Shown here: positions 47,305-62,356 of the stretch, one piece after another
How positions within the stretch are numbered: the first letter of the stretch is position 1
Layout of the letters: the number at the start of each line of letters is the position of its first letter
Translations under genes and position numbers: made by a program
Notes under the pieces: model-generated
Seen by the model: the letters and a program-made list of their open reading frames with translations, nothing else
The model's database searches: none
What the model was told of the DNA's origin: nothing
DNA from: Crossaster papposus
Taxonomy: Eukaryota > Echinodermata > Asteroidea > Velatida > Solasteridae
NCBI GenBank assembly: GCA_037893245.1
Contig: JBAIAA010000009.1
Coordinates: forward strand, 186,001-250,000
Direction of reading: 5' to 3'
DNA: 64,000 bases

Positions 47305-48335
47305 TCTGTACCGTCCTGTTTTAGTGTTTTGTGAGTTTTATATTCCGGTTACGGGCAGGGGGGCTCGAGACCCCACAACACTGTAGTTCGGCGATTTGGT
47401 AAGTCGACCTGTCCGGGGCATTTCAGCCCCAAATCAAAAAACAGTATCTGTTCTTTTCAGCTTAATATCTGAAACGCTGTTCATCGAACAGCCAGTATAT
47501 TAATCTGATTTTTGGATTTGGGCCGTGGAATAGAGGCTTGCCTCGTCCCGGCCATGGGTTGGCCCGGTATAGCAGTACATCCGGGATTCGGCCCACTCCC
47601 CTCGGGGAACATCAATTAATACAAAAACAGGTCTCGTCTATTATGTGTATTCCTATGTCGCCTCACTTTTACAAGTTCTTTCTTCGCTTTACTTCGTGGC
47701 TTTCTTATATTTGAACATTTCAATTTGTCTCAATTAAATAATTGTATGAAGACCGATCTCTTTGTTTTAGGTTGATTTCTGAAGAAAGGGAAAAACAACA
47801 ACAACAAAAACAAACAAACAAACAAACAAACAAACAAACAGATCCTCTGCGACTGGTTGTATTTTTTTTTGGCGAAGATGTATTAGATTTCTTTATCTTT
47901 TCCATATTTTTAGAAATTCATATGATTTCATATAAATGTAGACTTTAAATGTTCTTTTTGTTTTTGGTCTTGTTTGTTTGAATTCCATTTTTGTTCTAAA
48001 TACTGTATAGGTAATAATGCAGGGCCCTTTTTTATAGCTTTTTTTTTTGTAAGTGATAAAACCTCAAATACAATAAATAACAGTGCTTTTAACAGTTCAG
48101 TTTTTATGTTTGTATTTTAATGTTGCGATTATTCGTTTGCTTGCTTTCCTCTCTCTCTCTCTCTCGTTGACTGTTTATTTCTCCTCTCGTGTCGTTATTT
48201 CGGGAGGGAAACCTCTGCCACGATTTGTTGCTAGAGGGCGCCCTGACTTTCGTTTGCCTGGCGTGCTCCTATCGCGTCCGCGCATAGCAGTGATATATAA
48301 TACACTGCCTCGCCCATTCAATCGATCTAGTCTAG

Positions 48336-48683
<348 letters not shown>

Positions 48684-49170
48684 ATAGATGCATGATACAT
48701 GCCATTTTCAAACCAAACGGCTCTTTTCAGAGCCACCACGATTTCACAAAAAGAGATTGATTCCAGGTTTTAATTTGTGTGTACTCTGTTATTATTTGGG
48801 CATTGTCTCGCGGGATTCAGTGTGGATTTTCCTCCCTGTGTCTATTAGTATTAAGGTTTTTTTCTTTTCGTTTATTGCCCGTAATTATTCCCGGGATGTC
48901 TTTATCGAAGACACGGCCCATTTGTTTATTTTGGTAGCTGGGGAAAATTAATTTGCTTGCAAAGTATCATGTACTCGTAGGTAATATTGACCGTATTGTT
49001 TCGGAGGGTAAATCAGTTGTGATCAGTGAAGCGTCCCGGCATGGTGTCCGAATTATCCAATCGGAAGACTGCCCATTGTTATACTTCAGCCCCAGGATGC
49101 TATTCTCTAGTCTTAAGAGACGGCCTGTTCGTTGATTTGGCATTCACTTCTTATCTACTCTCCATTCTGA

Positions 49171-49599
<429 letters not shown>

Positions 49600-50334
49600 G
49601 TCACAGCTGCGTGCGCAAAACTAACCGAACGGCCCTTTTCAGGGCCAATATTTTTTTCAAAGAGAGATTCATTCCAATCGCGTTTTCTGTAGAGTTTTGG
49701 AAAGTTAAGTTTGGTTACTATAGGTAAATACGAATTTTAACTGGCCAGAGCTCCGGAGAACGGATTAATAAAATTAATCGGATTAGTCTCTTTCCATTTT
49801 GTTTGTTTGTCTGTCTGTCTCTTATTTTTTGTTGTCCCCCCACCCCCCCAAAATAAAAATAAAAAATTATTTTACTTTTAATACGGTAAAAAAGAAGAAG
49901 AGTAATTGCCTGGCCATGTACACAATTGTTTATGCAGTCATTTTGTGTCATATTTTCGAAAACGGGAACTCTTCGTTACATTGGATGATACGCAAGTTTA
50001 CCCGGCGTTTGGGGAAAAATAAATAATGAGTGAAACCACACCGGATTGTTGGCCTCTACCGAATATAATAAAAAAGTGGATATTCTAAATTATTGTTTGT
50101 AATTGTTTGTTTCTTGGAGTTTTCATTCGGATTCGGAAGGATAGCTTTTGCCCTCTGTGCGTGTGGCAAGCGCCAATGCATGTCACTTTGCACGCGTACA
50201 TAATTCTTCACGCTTGGGTGATTGTGTGGACAATGCGTGTATGCCCAGAATCCTAGCGGGTACCATAAAAGTCGTCCCGGCATGCTTGACCTTCCATTCG
50301 ATCGCACGATCACATACACTCATCTTCTCCAATC

Positions 50335-50703
50335 ATGGCTCCTAAAGTTAGCGGAAAAGGCCAGAAGAAGGCCGGCAACACCAAGGCTCCGGTCAGCACG
50401 AACAAGAAGAGGCGTCGGCGTCGCAAGGAGAGCTACGGCATCTACATCTACAAAGTCATGAAACAGGTGCACCCCGACACAGGAATCTCCAGCAAGGCAA
50501 TGAGCATCATGAACAGCTTTGTCAACGACGTGTTTGAGCGCATCGCCGGCGAATCTTCCCGCCTTGCCCACTACAACAAGAAGTCGACCATCTCAAGTCG
50601 TGAAGTGCAGACTGCAGTACGCCTAATCCTCCCGGGAGAGCTTGCCAAGCATGCAGTCAGCGAAGGAACCAAGGCCGTCACCAAGTATACGACTTCAAAA
50701 TAG
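50335..50703 (+). CDS. H2B: Histone H2B, copy 6
   Basis: Same protein as at 5383. Stem-loop at 50748-50763. Confidence 0.98.
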   Translation: MAPKVSGKGQKKAGNTKAPVSTNKKRRRRRKESYGIYIYKVMKQVHPDTGISSKAMSIMNSFVNDVFERIAGESSRLAHYNKKSTISSREVQTAVRLILPGELAKHAVSEGTKAVTKYTTSK

Positions 50704-51779
50704 GTTGACCGAGGGAGGAACAAATAACACGAAAAACATAACCAAACGGCTCTTTTCAGAGCCAACACAATTTAAAAAAAAGAGATGTGACTGTCTGATC
50801 TGTGTTACTAATTTAGTCAATATTCGTAGGTGGTAAAATCGTTCGGGTAGTGTTCCCGTCTTTACATTCTCCCTGACCTTAAAAGGAGAAATGAAGATCA
50901 ACATTAACCTTCTGTTCTCGTCGCCTTTGAAAACAAATATGTGACTTGAAAAGGCATGACGGGGAAAAGTATTTCTGTAGTATTTGGAGTTCTATTGTTT
51001 TACACCGTAGTAAAGACCGATTCGTTAGTTTTGCAATGATACCAAAAGTATTTATTTACATCATTTAATTAACATGATATATACAACATTGCAGGGCTGA
51101 CAGTGCGCCGCCCAACCTAAGCGATCGAATTTTTAAAACCAACGAATAGCTTTGACCAAAACAATTATACGCGTGCCCGCCAACAACGAAATTGACAAAT
51201 GGGGGTCATTGTTAATTTAGCCTCAGTAAGTCACGTAGGAATTTGCAATGGCGAAACAGCCTTTTGTTATTCAGCACCTGTGCGCGCAGTGGTTTTTGTT
51301 CATTCAGTCTCCATTACGAGAAGTAGTGGTTTCTTGTTTGATGTATGTTTAATATATGTGTTTGTCGTATCTCTGTGCAGACAAATCCGTGACAGTTTTC
51401 AATGTGGTTTATGAGGGACGATCTGCGGCCAGCGTGGAGGCAGGTCAATCGGTAGGCAACAGGGACACACCGTCGGGATAACAGAAATCGTCTGAGAAAG
51501 CAGGTAAGGTTTTTGGGTGCTTTGGGTTTTTGCTGTTATGATTTCATCGCTTAGATTGAAGACAGACAGACAGACAGACCTCGTTCAAAAAATGTATCCC
51601 TGTCTTCACGAATCCAAAAATGGATGCGGTGCACTCAACCGTACAGTAAGTGTGTCGCGCGTGATTGGCTACTTGGCGTGCTTCGGCCAATCCACCGGAA
51701 CGCTATAACTAGTGCTGTCACCCCCCTCGTACGGCACTTTCACTGCAGATCGCAATCTACTGTCACCAATTACTTCAAG

Positions 51780-52157
51780 ATGACTGGACGAGGAAAGAGC
51801 GGAAAAGCAAGAAGCAAGGCCAGGAGCAGGTCCTCAAGGGCGGGACTGCAGTTCCCCGTGGGTCGCGTTCATCGATTTTTGCGAAGGGGCAACTACGCTG
51901 AGCGGGTTGGAGCCGGTGCACCGGTCTACCTGGCAGCCGTGATGGAATACCTGACCGCGGAGATCCTGGAGCTGGCCGGTAACGCAGCACGAGACAATAA
52001 GAAGACGAGAATTAACCCTCGACATCTGCAGCTTGCTATACGCAACGACGAAGAGCTTAACAAGTTGATGAGTGGGGTTACCATCGCGCAAGGCGGTGTG
52101 CTTCCCAACATCCAGCAAGTACTTCTGCCCAAAAAGGCCGCCAAAGTATCAAAGTAA
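51780..52157 (+). CDS. H2A: Histone H2A, copy 7
   Basis: Protein identical to the copy at 579. Stem-loop at 52203-52218. Confidence 0.98.
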   Translation: MTGRGKSGKARSKARSRSSRAGLQFPVGRVHRFLRRGNYAERVGAGAPVYLAAVMEYLTAEILELAGNAARDNKKTRINPRHLQLAIRNDEELNKLMSGVTIAQGGVLPNIQQVLLPKKAAKVSK

Positions 52158-53657
52158 TAGGCCTACAAACAAATTACTTTGCCTCCACAAACAAAACCAA
52201 AAGGCTCTTTTCAGGGCCACCACATAGTTACAAGAGAGAAACGCCGCTGTCTGTCTGTTCTTCATTTTTAAATAAAGTTTTAAAAGAGACAAATTTAGAT
52301 AATACATGTGTAGATTTTAACTTTCACAGCCAAAGGCCCGCTGAGTTTGTTCAATGGCTTCGTTTATTTTTTAAAGAATCGCCTTCCCTTTTCCTGCTTA
52401 TAAAAATATTAAGAAAGTGTTTTTTGTCATCCGGGCGCGCGTGCGTTTTAACTTGTATCCCGGCGACCTTCATATAAAAACTAGTTCATTAAATATGCAA
52501 CGCGCGCACTGTGACTTCAACAAAGCAAAAATAAATACGCGCTGTGTCTGTACTCTATAATTATATACATGTACTACGCGTACTGTACAGTACATGCATG
52601 TTCAGTTTGTAAAAGTACGTGAATGATATTATACCCGCGACCCAGCACATCAAAATCAAGAATAAGTCGGAAAAAGACTTTCGGAGATATAAATATAATA
52701 AGATTGCAAATTCAATAAGCTTTTTAATGACATCCATCACAAGCCTTTAGCTCGGAAATTATTGGTTACGAGTTACAGACTGGGGATGGCTATCAATAGA
52801 AAGCCTATGGAATTTCAAATGTTACTATGTACATATCGTGAATTGTCATTTCCCGCTTATTATTGATTTTGATATCCTGGGTCACATTTTCATAGATTTA
52901 ACAAAAACATTGGAAATGTGGTGAGTTGACACTTCGCGTGTGGTCTATTAGCTTTGTTTTCGTGTTCTGTCTTACCTGGGCCCAATTTCATAACAAATGT
53001 AAGCACAACAATTTGCTTAGCATGAAACATTTTCCTTGGCCAAACTGAAGATTTCCGAACACGTTTTATTGACGGTCGTGAATTCTCGTTAACGTTCGCG
53101 ACTACAATTTCGACGTCTGGGTGTACACAATTAAATGGTCAGGCCATAGAACCAGACTATTTTCACCGCCCACAAAGTGGGACATTTAGGTTCTGCTTAA
53201 AAACAAATAAACCGGCCTGAACGGTAAACGATCGAGGCGCGGTTGTGCCGAAGGGCGCCATCTATCGGCACGCTCGTACCGGCAGGTCTGTGTGTATTTA
53301 CAGCGGCGAGGCGCAGTGCAGCATGGCGATAATTTTGATACCAGTCGCATTTTTCCAGATTTTCAAGTGACTTTTGGTTAAAAAAAATGAATTTGTAAAA
53401 GAATATTGTCGATGTGTATGAAAATGTGTTATGAAAACCCCCCAAGCTCATGAATATTGATGTAAATTAACGTGCCAAAAGTTGGTAATTTCTATAAACG
53501 GGTTTGCGTCGGGCTCTGTGAGAAGTCCTTTTCTTGACCCGAAATACACAAATTAGAAAAGTTAAAATAAGAATATTATTCGGATGAGAACAATGGGCGG
53601 GGGAATCAATTTGCATGCATAATTCCAGAGCGCCCTATTGGTTCAATGTCAATCGTT

Positions 53658-53846
53658 ATCGCTTCTCGGCCTTTTGGCTAAGATCATGTGTAGTATCTGT
53701 TCTTTTCAGCTTAATATCTGAAACGCTGTTCATCGAACAGCCAGTATATTAATCTGATTTTTGGATTTGGGCCGTGGAATAGAGGCTTGCCTCGTCCCGG
53801 CCATGGGTTGGCCCGGTATAGCAGTACATCCGGGATTCGGCCCACT
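53658..53846 (+). ncRNA. U2: U2 snRNA, copy 7 (intact)
   Basis: The only uninterrupted U2 in the right-hand two thirds of the window, between loci carrying A3 and A4. GTAGTA at 53690-53695. Confidence 0.95.
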
Positions 53847-54584
53847 CCCCTCGGGGAACATCAATTAATACAAAAACAGGTCTCGTCTATTATGTGTATT
53901 CCTATGTCGCCTCACTTTTACAAGTTCTTTCTTCGCTTTACTTCGTGGCTTTCTTATATTTGAACATTTCAATTTGTCTCAATTAAATAATTGTATGAAG
54001 ACCGATCTCTTTGTTTTAGGTTGATTTCTGAAGAAAGGGAAAAACAACAACAACAAAAACAAACAAACAAACAAACAAACAAACAAACAGATCCTCTGCG
54101 ACTGGTTGTATTTTTTTTTGGCGAAGATGTATTAGATTTCTTTATCTTTTCCATATTTTTAGAAATTCATATGATTTCATATAAATGTAGACTTTAAATG
54201 TTCTTTTTGTTTTTGGTCTTGTTTGTTTGAATTCCATTTTTGTTCTAAATACTGTATAGGTAATAATGCAGGGCCCTTTTTTATAGCTTTTTTTTTTGTA
54301 AGTGATAAAACCTCAAATACAATAAATAACAGTGCTTTTAACAGTTCAGTTTTTATGTTTGTATTTTAATGTTGCGATTATTCGTTTGCTTGCTTTCCTC
54401 TCTCTCTCTCTCTCGTTGACTGTTTATTTCTCCTCTCGTGTCGTTATTTCGGGAGGGAAACCTCTGCCACGATTTGTTGCTAGAGGGCGCCCTGACTTTC
54501 GTTTGCCTGGCGTGCTCCTATCGCGTCCGCGCATAGCAGTGATATATAATACACTGCCTCGCCCATTCAATCGATCTAGTCTAG

Positions 54585-54932
<348 letters not shown>

Positions 54933-55419
54933 ATAGATGCATGATACATGCCATTTTCAAACCAAACGGCTCTTTTCAGAGCCACCACGATTTCACAAAA
55001 AGAGATTGATTCCAGGTTTTAATTTGTGTGTACTCTGTTATTATTTGGGCATTGTCTCGCGGGATTCAGTGTGGATTTTCCTCCCTGTGTCTATTAGTAT
55101 TAAGGTTTTTTTCTTTTCGTTTATTGCCCGTAATTATTCCCGGGATGTCTTTATCGAAGACACGGCCCATTTGTTTATTTTGGTAGCTGGGGAAAATTAA
55201 TTTGCTTGCAAAGTATCATGTACTCGTAGGTAATATTGACCGTATTGTTTCGGAGGGTAAATCAGTTGTGATCAGTGAAGCGTCCCGGCATGGTGTCCGA
55301 ATTATCCAATCGGAAGACTGCCCATTGTTATACTTCAGCCCCAGGATGCTATTCTCTAGTCTTAAGAGACGGCCTGTTCGTTGATTTGGCATTCACTTCT
55401 TATCTACTCTCCATTCTGA

Positions 55420-55848
<429 letters not shown>

Positions 55849-56583
55849 GTCACAGCTGCGTGCGCAAAACTAACCGAACGGCCCTTTTCAGGGCCAATAT
55901 TTTTTTCAAAGAGAGATTCATTCCAATCGCGTTTTCTGTAGAGTTTTGGAAAGTTAAGTTTGGTTACTATAGGTAAATACGAATTTTAACTGGCCAGAGC
56001 TCCGGAGAACGGATTAATAAAATTAATCGGATTAGTCTCTTTCCATTTTGTTTGTTTGTCTGTCTGTCTCTTATTTTTTGTTGTCCCCCCACCCCCCCAA
56101 AATAAAAATAAAAAATTATTTTACTTTTAATACGGTAAAAAAGAAGAAGAGTAATTGCCTGGCCATGTACACAATTGTTTATGCAGTCATTTTGTGTCAT
56201 ATTTTCGAAAACGGGAACTCTTCGTTACATTGGATGATACGCAAGTTTACCCGGCGTTTGGGGAAAAATAAATAATGAGTGAAACCACACCGGATTGTTG
56301 GCCTCTACCGAATATAATAAAAAAGTGGATATTCTAAATTATTGTTTGTAATTGTTTGTTTCTTGGAGTTTTCATTCGGATTCGGAAGGATAGCTTTTGC
56401 CCTCTGTGCGTGTGGCAAGCGCCAATGCATGTCACTTTGCACGCGTACATAATTCTTCACGCTTGGGTGATTGTGTGGACAATGCGTGTATGCCCAGAAT
56501 CCTAGCGGGTACCATAAAAGTCGTCCCGGCATGCTTGACCTTCCATTCGATCGCACGATCACATACACTCATCTTCTCCAATC

Positions 56584-56952
56584 ATGGCTCCTAAAGTTAG
56601 CGGAAAAGGCCAGAAGAAGGCCGGCAACACCAAGGCTCCGGTCAGCACGAACAAGAAGAGGCGTCGGCGTCGCAAGGAGAGCTACGGCATCTACATCTAC
56701 AAAGTCATGAAACAGGTGCACCCCGACACAGGAATCTCCAGCAAGGCAATGAGCATCATGAACAGCTTTGTCAACGACGTGTTTGAGCGCATCGCCGGCG
56801 AATCTTCCCGCCTTGCCCACTACAACAAGAAGTCGACCATCTCAAGTCGTGAAGTGCAGACTGCAGTACGCCTAATCCTCCCGGGAGAGCTTGCCAAGCA
56901 TGCAGTCAGCGAAGGAACCAAGGCCGTCACCAAGTATACGACTTCAAAATAG
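56584..56952 (+). CDS. H2B: Histone H2B, copy 7
   Basis: Same protein as at 5383. Stem-loop at 56997-57012. The spacer after it has A at about 57212 where the others have G. Confidence 0.98.
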   Translation: MAPKVSGKGQKKAGNTKAPVSTNKKRRRRRKESYGIYIYKVMKQVHPDTGISSKAMSIMNSFVNDVFERIAGESSRLAHYNKKSTISSREVQTAVRLILPGELAKHAVSEGTKAVTKYTTSK

Positions 56953-58028
56953 GTTGACCGAGGGAGGAACAAATAACACGAAAAACATAACCAAACGGCT
57001 CTTTTCAGAGCCAACACAATTTAAAAAAAAGAGATGTGACTGTCTGATCTGTGTTACTAATTTAGTCAATATTCGTAGGTGGTAAAATCGTTCGGGTAGT
57101 GTTCCCGTCTTTACATTCTCCCTGACCTTAAAAGGAGAAATGAAGATCAACATTAACCTTCTGTTCTCGTCGCCTTTGAAAACAAATATGTGACTTGAAA
57201 AGGCATGACGGAGAAAAGTATTTCTGTAGTATTTGGAGTTCTATTGTTTTACACCGTAGTAAAGACCGATTCGTTAGTTTTGCAATGATACCAAAAGTAT
57301 TTATTTACATCATTTAATTAACATGATATATACAACATTGCAGGGCTGACAGTGCGCCGCCCAACCTAAGCGATCGAATTTTTAAAACCAACGAATAGCT
57401 TTGACCAAAACAATTATACGCGTGCCCGCCAACAACGAAATTGACAAATGGGGGTCATTGTTAATTTAGCCTCAGTAAGTCACGTAGGAATTTGCAATGG
57501 CGAAACAGCCTTTTGTTATTCAGCACCTGTGCGCGCAGTGGTTTTTGTTCATTCAGTCTCCATTACGAGAAGTAGTGGTTTCTTGTTTGATGTATGTTTA
57601 ATATATGTGTTTGTCGTATCTCTGTGCAGACAAATCCGTGACAGTTTTCAATGTGGTTTATGAGGGACGATCTGCGGCCAGCGTGGAGGCAGGTCAATCG
57701 GTAGGCAACAGGGACACACCGTCGGGATAACAGAAATCGTCTGAGAAAGCAGGTAAGGTTTTTGGGTGCTTTGGGTTTTTGCTGTTATGATTTCATCGCT
57801 TAGATTGAAGACAGACAGACAGACAGACCTCGTTCAAAAAATGTATCCCTGTCTTCACGAATCCAAAAATGGATGCGGTGCACTCAACCGTACAGTAAGT
57901 GTGTCGCGCGTGATTGGCTACTTGGCGTGCTTCGGCCAATCCACCGGAACGCTATAACTAGTGCTGTCACCCCCCTCGTACGGCACTTTCACTGCAGATC
58001 GCAATCTACTGTCACCAATTACTTCAAG

Positions 58029-58406
58029 ATGACTGGACGAGGAAAGAGCGGAAAAGCAAGAAGCAAGGCCAGGAGCAGGTCCTCAAGGGCGGGACTGCAG
58101 TTCCCCGTGGGTCGCGTTCATCGATTTTTGCGAAGGGGCAACTACGCTGAGCGGGTTGGAGCCGGTGCACCGGTCTACCTGGCAGCCGTGATGGAATACC
58201 TGACCGCGGAGATCCTGGAGCTGGCCGGTAACGCAGCACGAGACAATAAGAAGACGAGAATTAACCCTCGACATCTGCAGCTTGCTATACGCAACGACGA
58301 AGAGCTTAACAAGTTGATGAGTGGGGTTACCATCGCGCAAGGCGGTGTGCTTCCCAACATCCAGCAAGTACTTCTGCCCAAAAAGGCCGCCAAAGTATCA
58401 AAGTAA
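58029..58406 (+). CDS. H2A: Histone H2A, copy 8
   Basis: Protein identical to the copy at 579. Stem-loop at 58452-58467. Confidence 0.98.
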   Translation: MTGRGKSGKARSKARSRSSRAGLQFPVGRVHRFLRRGNYAERVGAGAPVYLAAVMEYLTAEILELAGNAARDNKKTRINPRHLQLAIRNDEELNKLMSGVTIAQGGVLPNIQQVLLPKKAAKVSK

Positions 58407-60543
58407 TAGGCCTACAAACAAATTACTTTGCCTCCACAAACAAAACCAAAAGGCTCTTTTCAGGGCCACCACATAGTTACAAGAGAGAAACGCCGCTGTC
58501 TGTCTGTTCTTCATTTTTAAATAAAGTTTTAAAAGAGACAAATTTAGATAATACATGTGTAGATTTTAACTTTCACAGCCAAAGGCCCGCTGAGTTTGTT
58601 CAATGGCTTCGTTTATTTTTTAAAGAATCGCCTTCCCTTTTCCTGCTTATAAAAATATTAAGAAAGTGTTTTTTGTCATCCGGGCGCGCGTGCGTTTTAA
58701 CTTGTATCCCGGCGACCTTCATATAAAAACTAGTTCATTAAATATGCAACGCGCGCACTGTGACTTCAACAAAGCAAAAATAAATACGCGCTGTGTCTGT
58801 ACTCTATAATTATATACATGTACTACGCGTACTGTACAGTACATGCATGTTCAGTTTGTAAAAGTACGTGAATGATATTATACCCGCGACCCAGCACATC
58901 AAAATCAAGAATAAGTCGGAAAAAGACTTTCGGAGATATAAATATAATAAGATTGCAAATTCAATAAGCTTTTTAATGACATCCATCACAAGCCTTTAGC
59001 TCGGAAATTATTGGTTACGAGTTACAGACTGGGGATGGCTATCAATAGAAAGCCTATGGAATTTCAAATGTTACTATGTACATATCGTGAATTGTCATTT
59101 CCCGCTTATTATTGATTTTGATATCCTGGGTCACATTTTCATAGATTTAACAAAAACATTGGAAATGTGGTGAGTTGACACTTCGCGTGTGGTCTATTAG
59201 CTTTGTTTTCGTGTTCTGTCTTACCTGGGCCCAATTTCATAACAAATGTAAGCACAACAATTTGCTTAGCATGAAACATTTTCCTTGGCCAAACTGAAGA
59301 TTTCCGAACACGTTTTATTGACGGTCGTGAATTCTCGTTAACGTTCGCGACTACAATTTCGACGTCTGGGTGTACACAATTAAATGGTCAGGCCATAGAA
59401 CCAGACTATTTTCACCGCCCACAAAGTGGGACATTTAGGTTCTGCTTAAAAACAAATAAACCGGCCTGAACGGTAAACGATCGAGGCGCGGTTGTGCCGA
59501 AGGGCGCCATCTATCGGCACGCTCGTACCGGCAGGTCTGTGTGTATTTACAGCGGCGAGGCGCAGTGCAGCATGGCGATAATTTTGATACCAGTCGCATT
59601 TTTCCAGATTTTCAAGTGACTTTTGGTTAAAAAAAATGAATTTGTAAAAGAATATTGTCGATGTGTATGAAAATGTGTTATGAAAACCCCCCAAGCTCAT
59701 GAATATTGATGTAAATTAACGTGCCAAAAGTTGGTAATTTCTATAAACGGGTTTGCGTCGGGCTCTGTGAGAAGTCCTTTTCTTGACCCGAAATACACAA
59801 ATTAGAAAAGTTAAAATAAGAATATTATTCGGATGAGAACAATGGGCGGGGGAATCAATTTGCATGCATAATTCCAGAGCGCCCTATTGGTTCAATGTCA
59901 ATCGTTATCGCTTCTCGGCCTTTTGGCTAAGATCATGTGTAGCTTTTTTGCTCCCGTGATCTTGAGGCGTAGTCAAGTTTTGCCCTGCTAAACTGATATA
60001 ATTTTTATACCAGTTTGTTCCTTTTTGTTTATAGACCAGGTTGGTCTTGTTTTCGCCGAATTTCTTCGGATTTTTGGTTGTTGTTTTGGAGGTTTTTGGT
60101 TTGGTTTTTTGGTCGCTGGCTGTATACGCAGTGCTGTAGCAGCCAGCGCCATTCGTTTTCGTGCAGCCTTTGTTCCCCCCGTGTAAGTCCACGGGCCCAT
60201 AGGTTTGCACGCGTTCCTTTGTTCTTTCCGTACAGTGTACGGCGTTTCCTTTGTTGTTCATTTACCCGTGGCGCTTACATAACACCAGTTGTGTGTGTAG
60301 TGCTACGGGTTTTTCCTATTTCTTTGTGTGGGTGAAGGCAATAAGTCTTGCCTTCACGCCATTTTTGTATATACAACAGTGTTGTATATGTGCCGCGCTT
60401 GTATTTTGTTTTATACATAGCGCGTGTGCTTATACTTTACTTTCTTGTTTTGCTGGACTAGGCAGTTGCTAGTCCAGCCTTGTTTTAATACCCAGGAGGT
60501 TTTTCCTTTCTTGGTATTTTGTATTCTTTGGTTTATTTCCAGC

Positions 60544-62193
60544 ATGTCTGGAAATAATACTTCTAGTGCTAGGCGTCCCCGCGCTTTCGAACTTAGTTTC
60601 GATGGCAAGGAGACGCCTAGCGGTGTCTTTAAGGTCCTCCGGGGGATTGGGATTGTCCCGTCCGCCCACCTGGAGGCCTTACAACCCCTTTCCGGCGGCC
60701 GGTTTGACCTCACGTTCAAATCGGCCGTCTTTGCTCGTCGTTTCGAGTTTGATCTGGACCAGCTTCCTGGGTGTCGAGTTACATCCTTCGACATGAAGCT
60801 GGTCACAGTGAATTATATAGAGATGGATCTTGACGACAATGTCGTCAGATCCATTCTCTCTCAGTACGGCAGGGTCCATAAGGGTAGGTTTCTGACCTAC
60901 CCCGAGGAGCCTGCCGTATTTACTGGCACCCGGCAATACTTAATGTCGGGTGTCAGATCCATTCCCTCGGTTCTCCGCATCGGGAATCGCAATGCCTGGG
61001 TCGGCCACTCTGGTCAGACCCGGACTTGCGCCCGGTGCGGAAGCCCTGGCCACTCTGCAGGCAAATGTATCACCGTAAGGTGTTACAGATGCTTGCAGTT
61101 GGGTCATCCCTCCGGGGAGTGCCCCAACAAAGTCATGTGCACTTTCTGCGGGGACGAGGGGCACAGTTTTAAACTGTGCCCTAGGTCCTTCGCAGAGAGG
61201 GTGCGACCCGCCAAGCGGTGGGCAGATGTGGTGGTGCAGGGGAAATCTGCCCCTGCACATCATAAGGGGGAGGCTTCTCCGCCTCTTGAAGCGCCCACAC
61301 TTGTGGGCGCCGAGGGGGCGGCAAGCCCTTCCTCTTTTTCTAGCTCCGGGCCCGGTCCGTCGGGCTCGGAGACTGTAACGGTGTCCGATACCAATATGGT
61401 ATCGGACTTCGAACTGCCTCGAGCACCGTGTATTCGGTGCTCGAAGGATGCCGGTCCTCTACGATCCGCGGAAGGGTGGCTTTGTTTCCACTGCGACCGC
61501 TGGATCACGAGGACCGTTAAGTTCAGCTTTGTCGGTTGCGGCGGCTGCATGGGAGACGACGCTAAGGCTGTTGTCTCCTGTGACGCCGTTGAGTGTCAGG
61601 CCGCCGCGATCGAGAAAGCTGTTCCTTTTGTCCCTGTATCAAGGAAGGGGAAGGCGAAGAAGAAGAAGAAGAGGTCGCGAGACCCTTCTTCTGACTCAGA
61701 TGCCCCCTCTTCCAAAATACAGGGAACTAACCTCTCGGACTCTCCGGAGTCTGAGATGGTATTAGACGAGCCAATTGGCTCGGTTAAAGCCCCTACCGGC
61801 CCCCCCCACATCGTTGGTGGCGCCGGGGTGGAGGTAACACCGGAGTCTTCTGGTGAGCCTCTCCGGGGTGCATCGTTTGACCCGGTCTGTCAGGCCCAGG
61901 ACAAACTTGATGGTCTAGTTGTCCCTGGTGTAACTGGGAGGATGACCTGCAACTTTGAGGGTTGCGGTGTCGATTTCCCGGGCTGGGGGCAAATGGTCGA
62001 CCACCGGCGGATGGCCCACAGTTCTAAGACGCGGGTTCGGTGCCCGGTGTGTAGAGTTAAGGCCGTGACGCCAGATATTTGGTTGGCCCATCTTGCCCAG
62101 GATCATACTCAGTATGTCCTGGACATAGATGTGGCCGTCCTTCAATCGTTGTTTAAGGTCAGCGGATGTAAATGGGTCTTTTCGACCCTTTAG
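60544..62193 (+). CDS. ORF1/gag-like zinc-knuckle protein of element A4
   Basis: 549 aa, identical to the A2 protein except Arg in the second knuckle (CYRCLQLGH). Domain order as in A1. Confidence 0.85.
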   Translation: MSGNNTSSARRPRAFELSFDGKETPSGVFKVLRGIGIVPSAHLEALQPLSGGRFDLTFKSAVFARRFEFDLDQLPGCRVTSFDMKLVTVNYIEMDLDDNVVRSILSQYGRVHKGRFLTYPEEPAVFTGTRQYLMSGVRSIPSVLRIGNRNAWVGHSGQTRTCARCGSPGHSAGKCITVRCYRCLQLGHPSGECPNKVMCTFCGDEGHSFKLCPRSFAERVRPAKRWADVVVQGKSAPAHHKGEASPPLEAPTLVGAEGAASPSSFSSSGPGPSGSETVTVSDTNMVSDFELPRAPCIRCSKDAGPLRSAEGWLCFHCDRWITRTVKFSFVGCGGCMGDDAKAVVSCDAVECQAAAIEKAVPFVPVSRKGKAKKKKKRSRDPSSDSDAPSSKIQGTNLSDSPESEMVLDEPIGSVKAPTGPPHIVGGAGVEVTPESSGEPLRGASFDPVCQAQDKLDGLVVPGVTGRMTCNFEGCGVDFPGWGQMVDHRRMAHSSKTRVRCPVCRVKAVTPDIWLAHLAQDHTQYVLDIDVAVLQSLFKVSGCKWVFSTL

Positions 62194-62296
62194 GTCTTTT
62201 TATAGGAGTATTGTACTCTTTTTAATAGGAGTATCGTTTATGACTGTTTAGGTCTTGTAGTGGATAGTATGTATTTTGTTTGTATACGTTCTATGG

Positions 62297-62356
62297 CAGA
62301 GAGTTAGGGTCGTACCCTACCATGGTAATGCGTGGGTAGCGTGGCTACACTATCTG
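62297..62356 (+). other. 3' UTR cloverleaf RNA element, A4
   Basis: As in A2 but the outer stem reads CAGAGAGT/ACTATCTG (base 62352), so one outer base pair is lost. Confidence 0.68.

Larger units (their letters stand above)
44880..47444 (+). mobile_element. U2-specific ORF1-only element, copy A3 (2,565 bp, mosaic)
   Basis: The 5' half (UTR and first third or so of the ORF) matches A1 variants, the 3' half matches A2/A4 almost base for base from about 46270 onward. Stem-preserving differences occur in the 5' UTR: CCAAA/TTTGG at 44993-45006 where A2 has CCGAA/TTCGG. Confidence 0.88.
44844..47597 (+). pseudogene. U2: U2 snRNA locus split by element A3
   Basis: U2 nt 1-36 at 44844-44879 and nt 37-189 at 47445-47597; junctions as for the 36041 locus. 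Confidence 0.95.
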
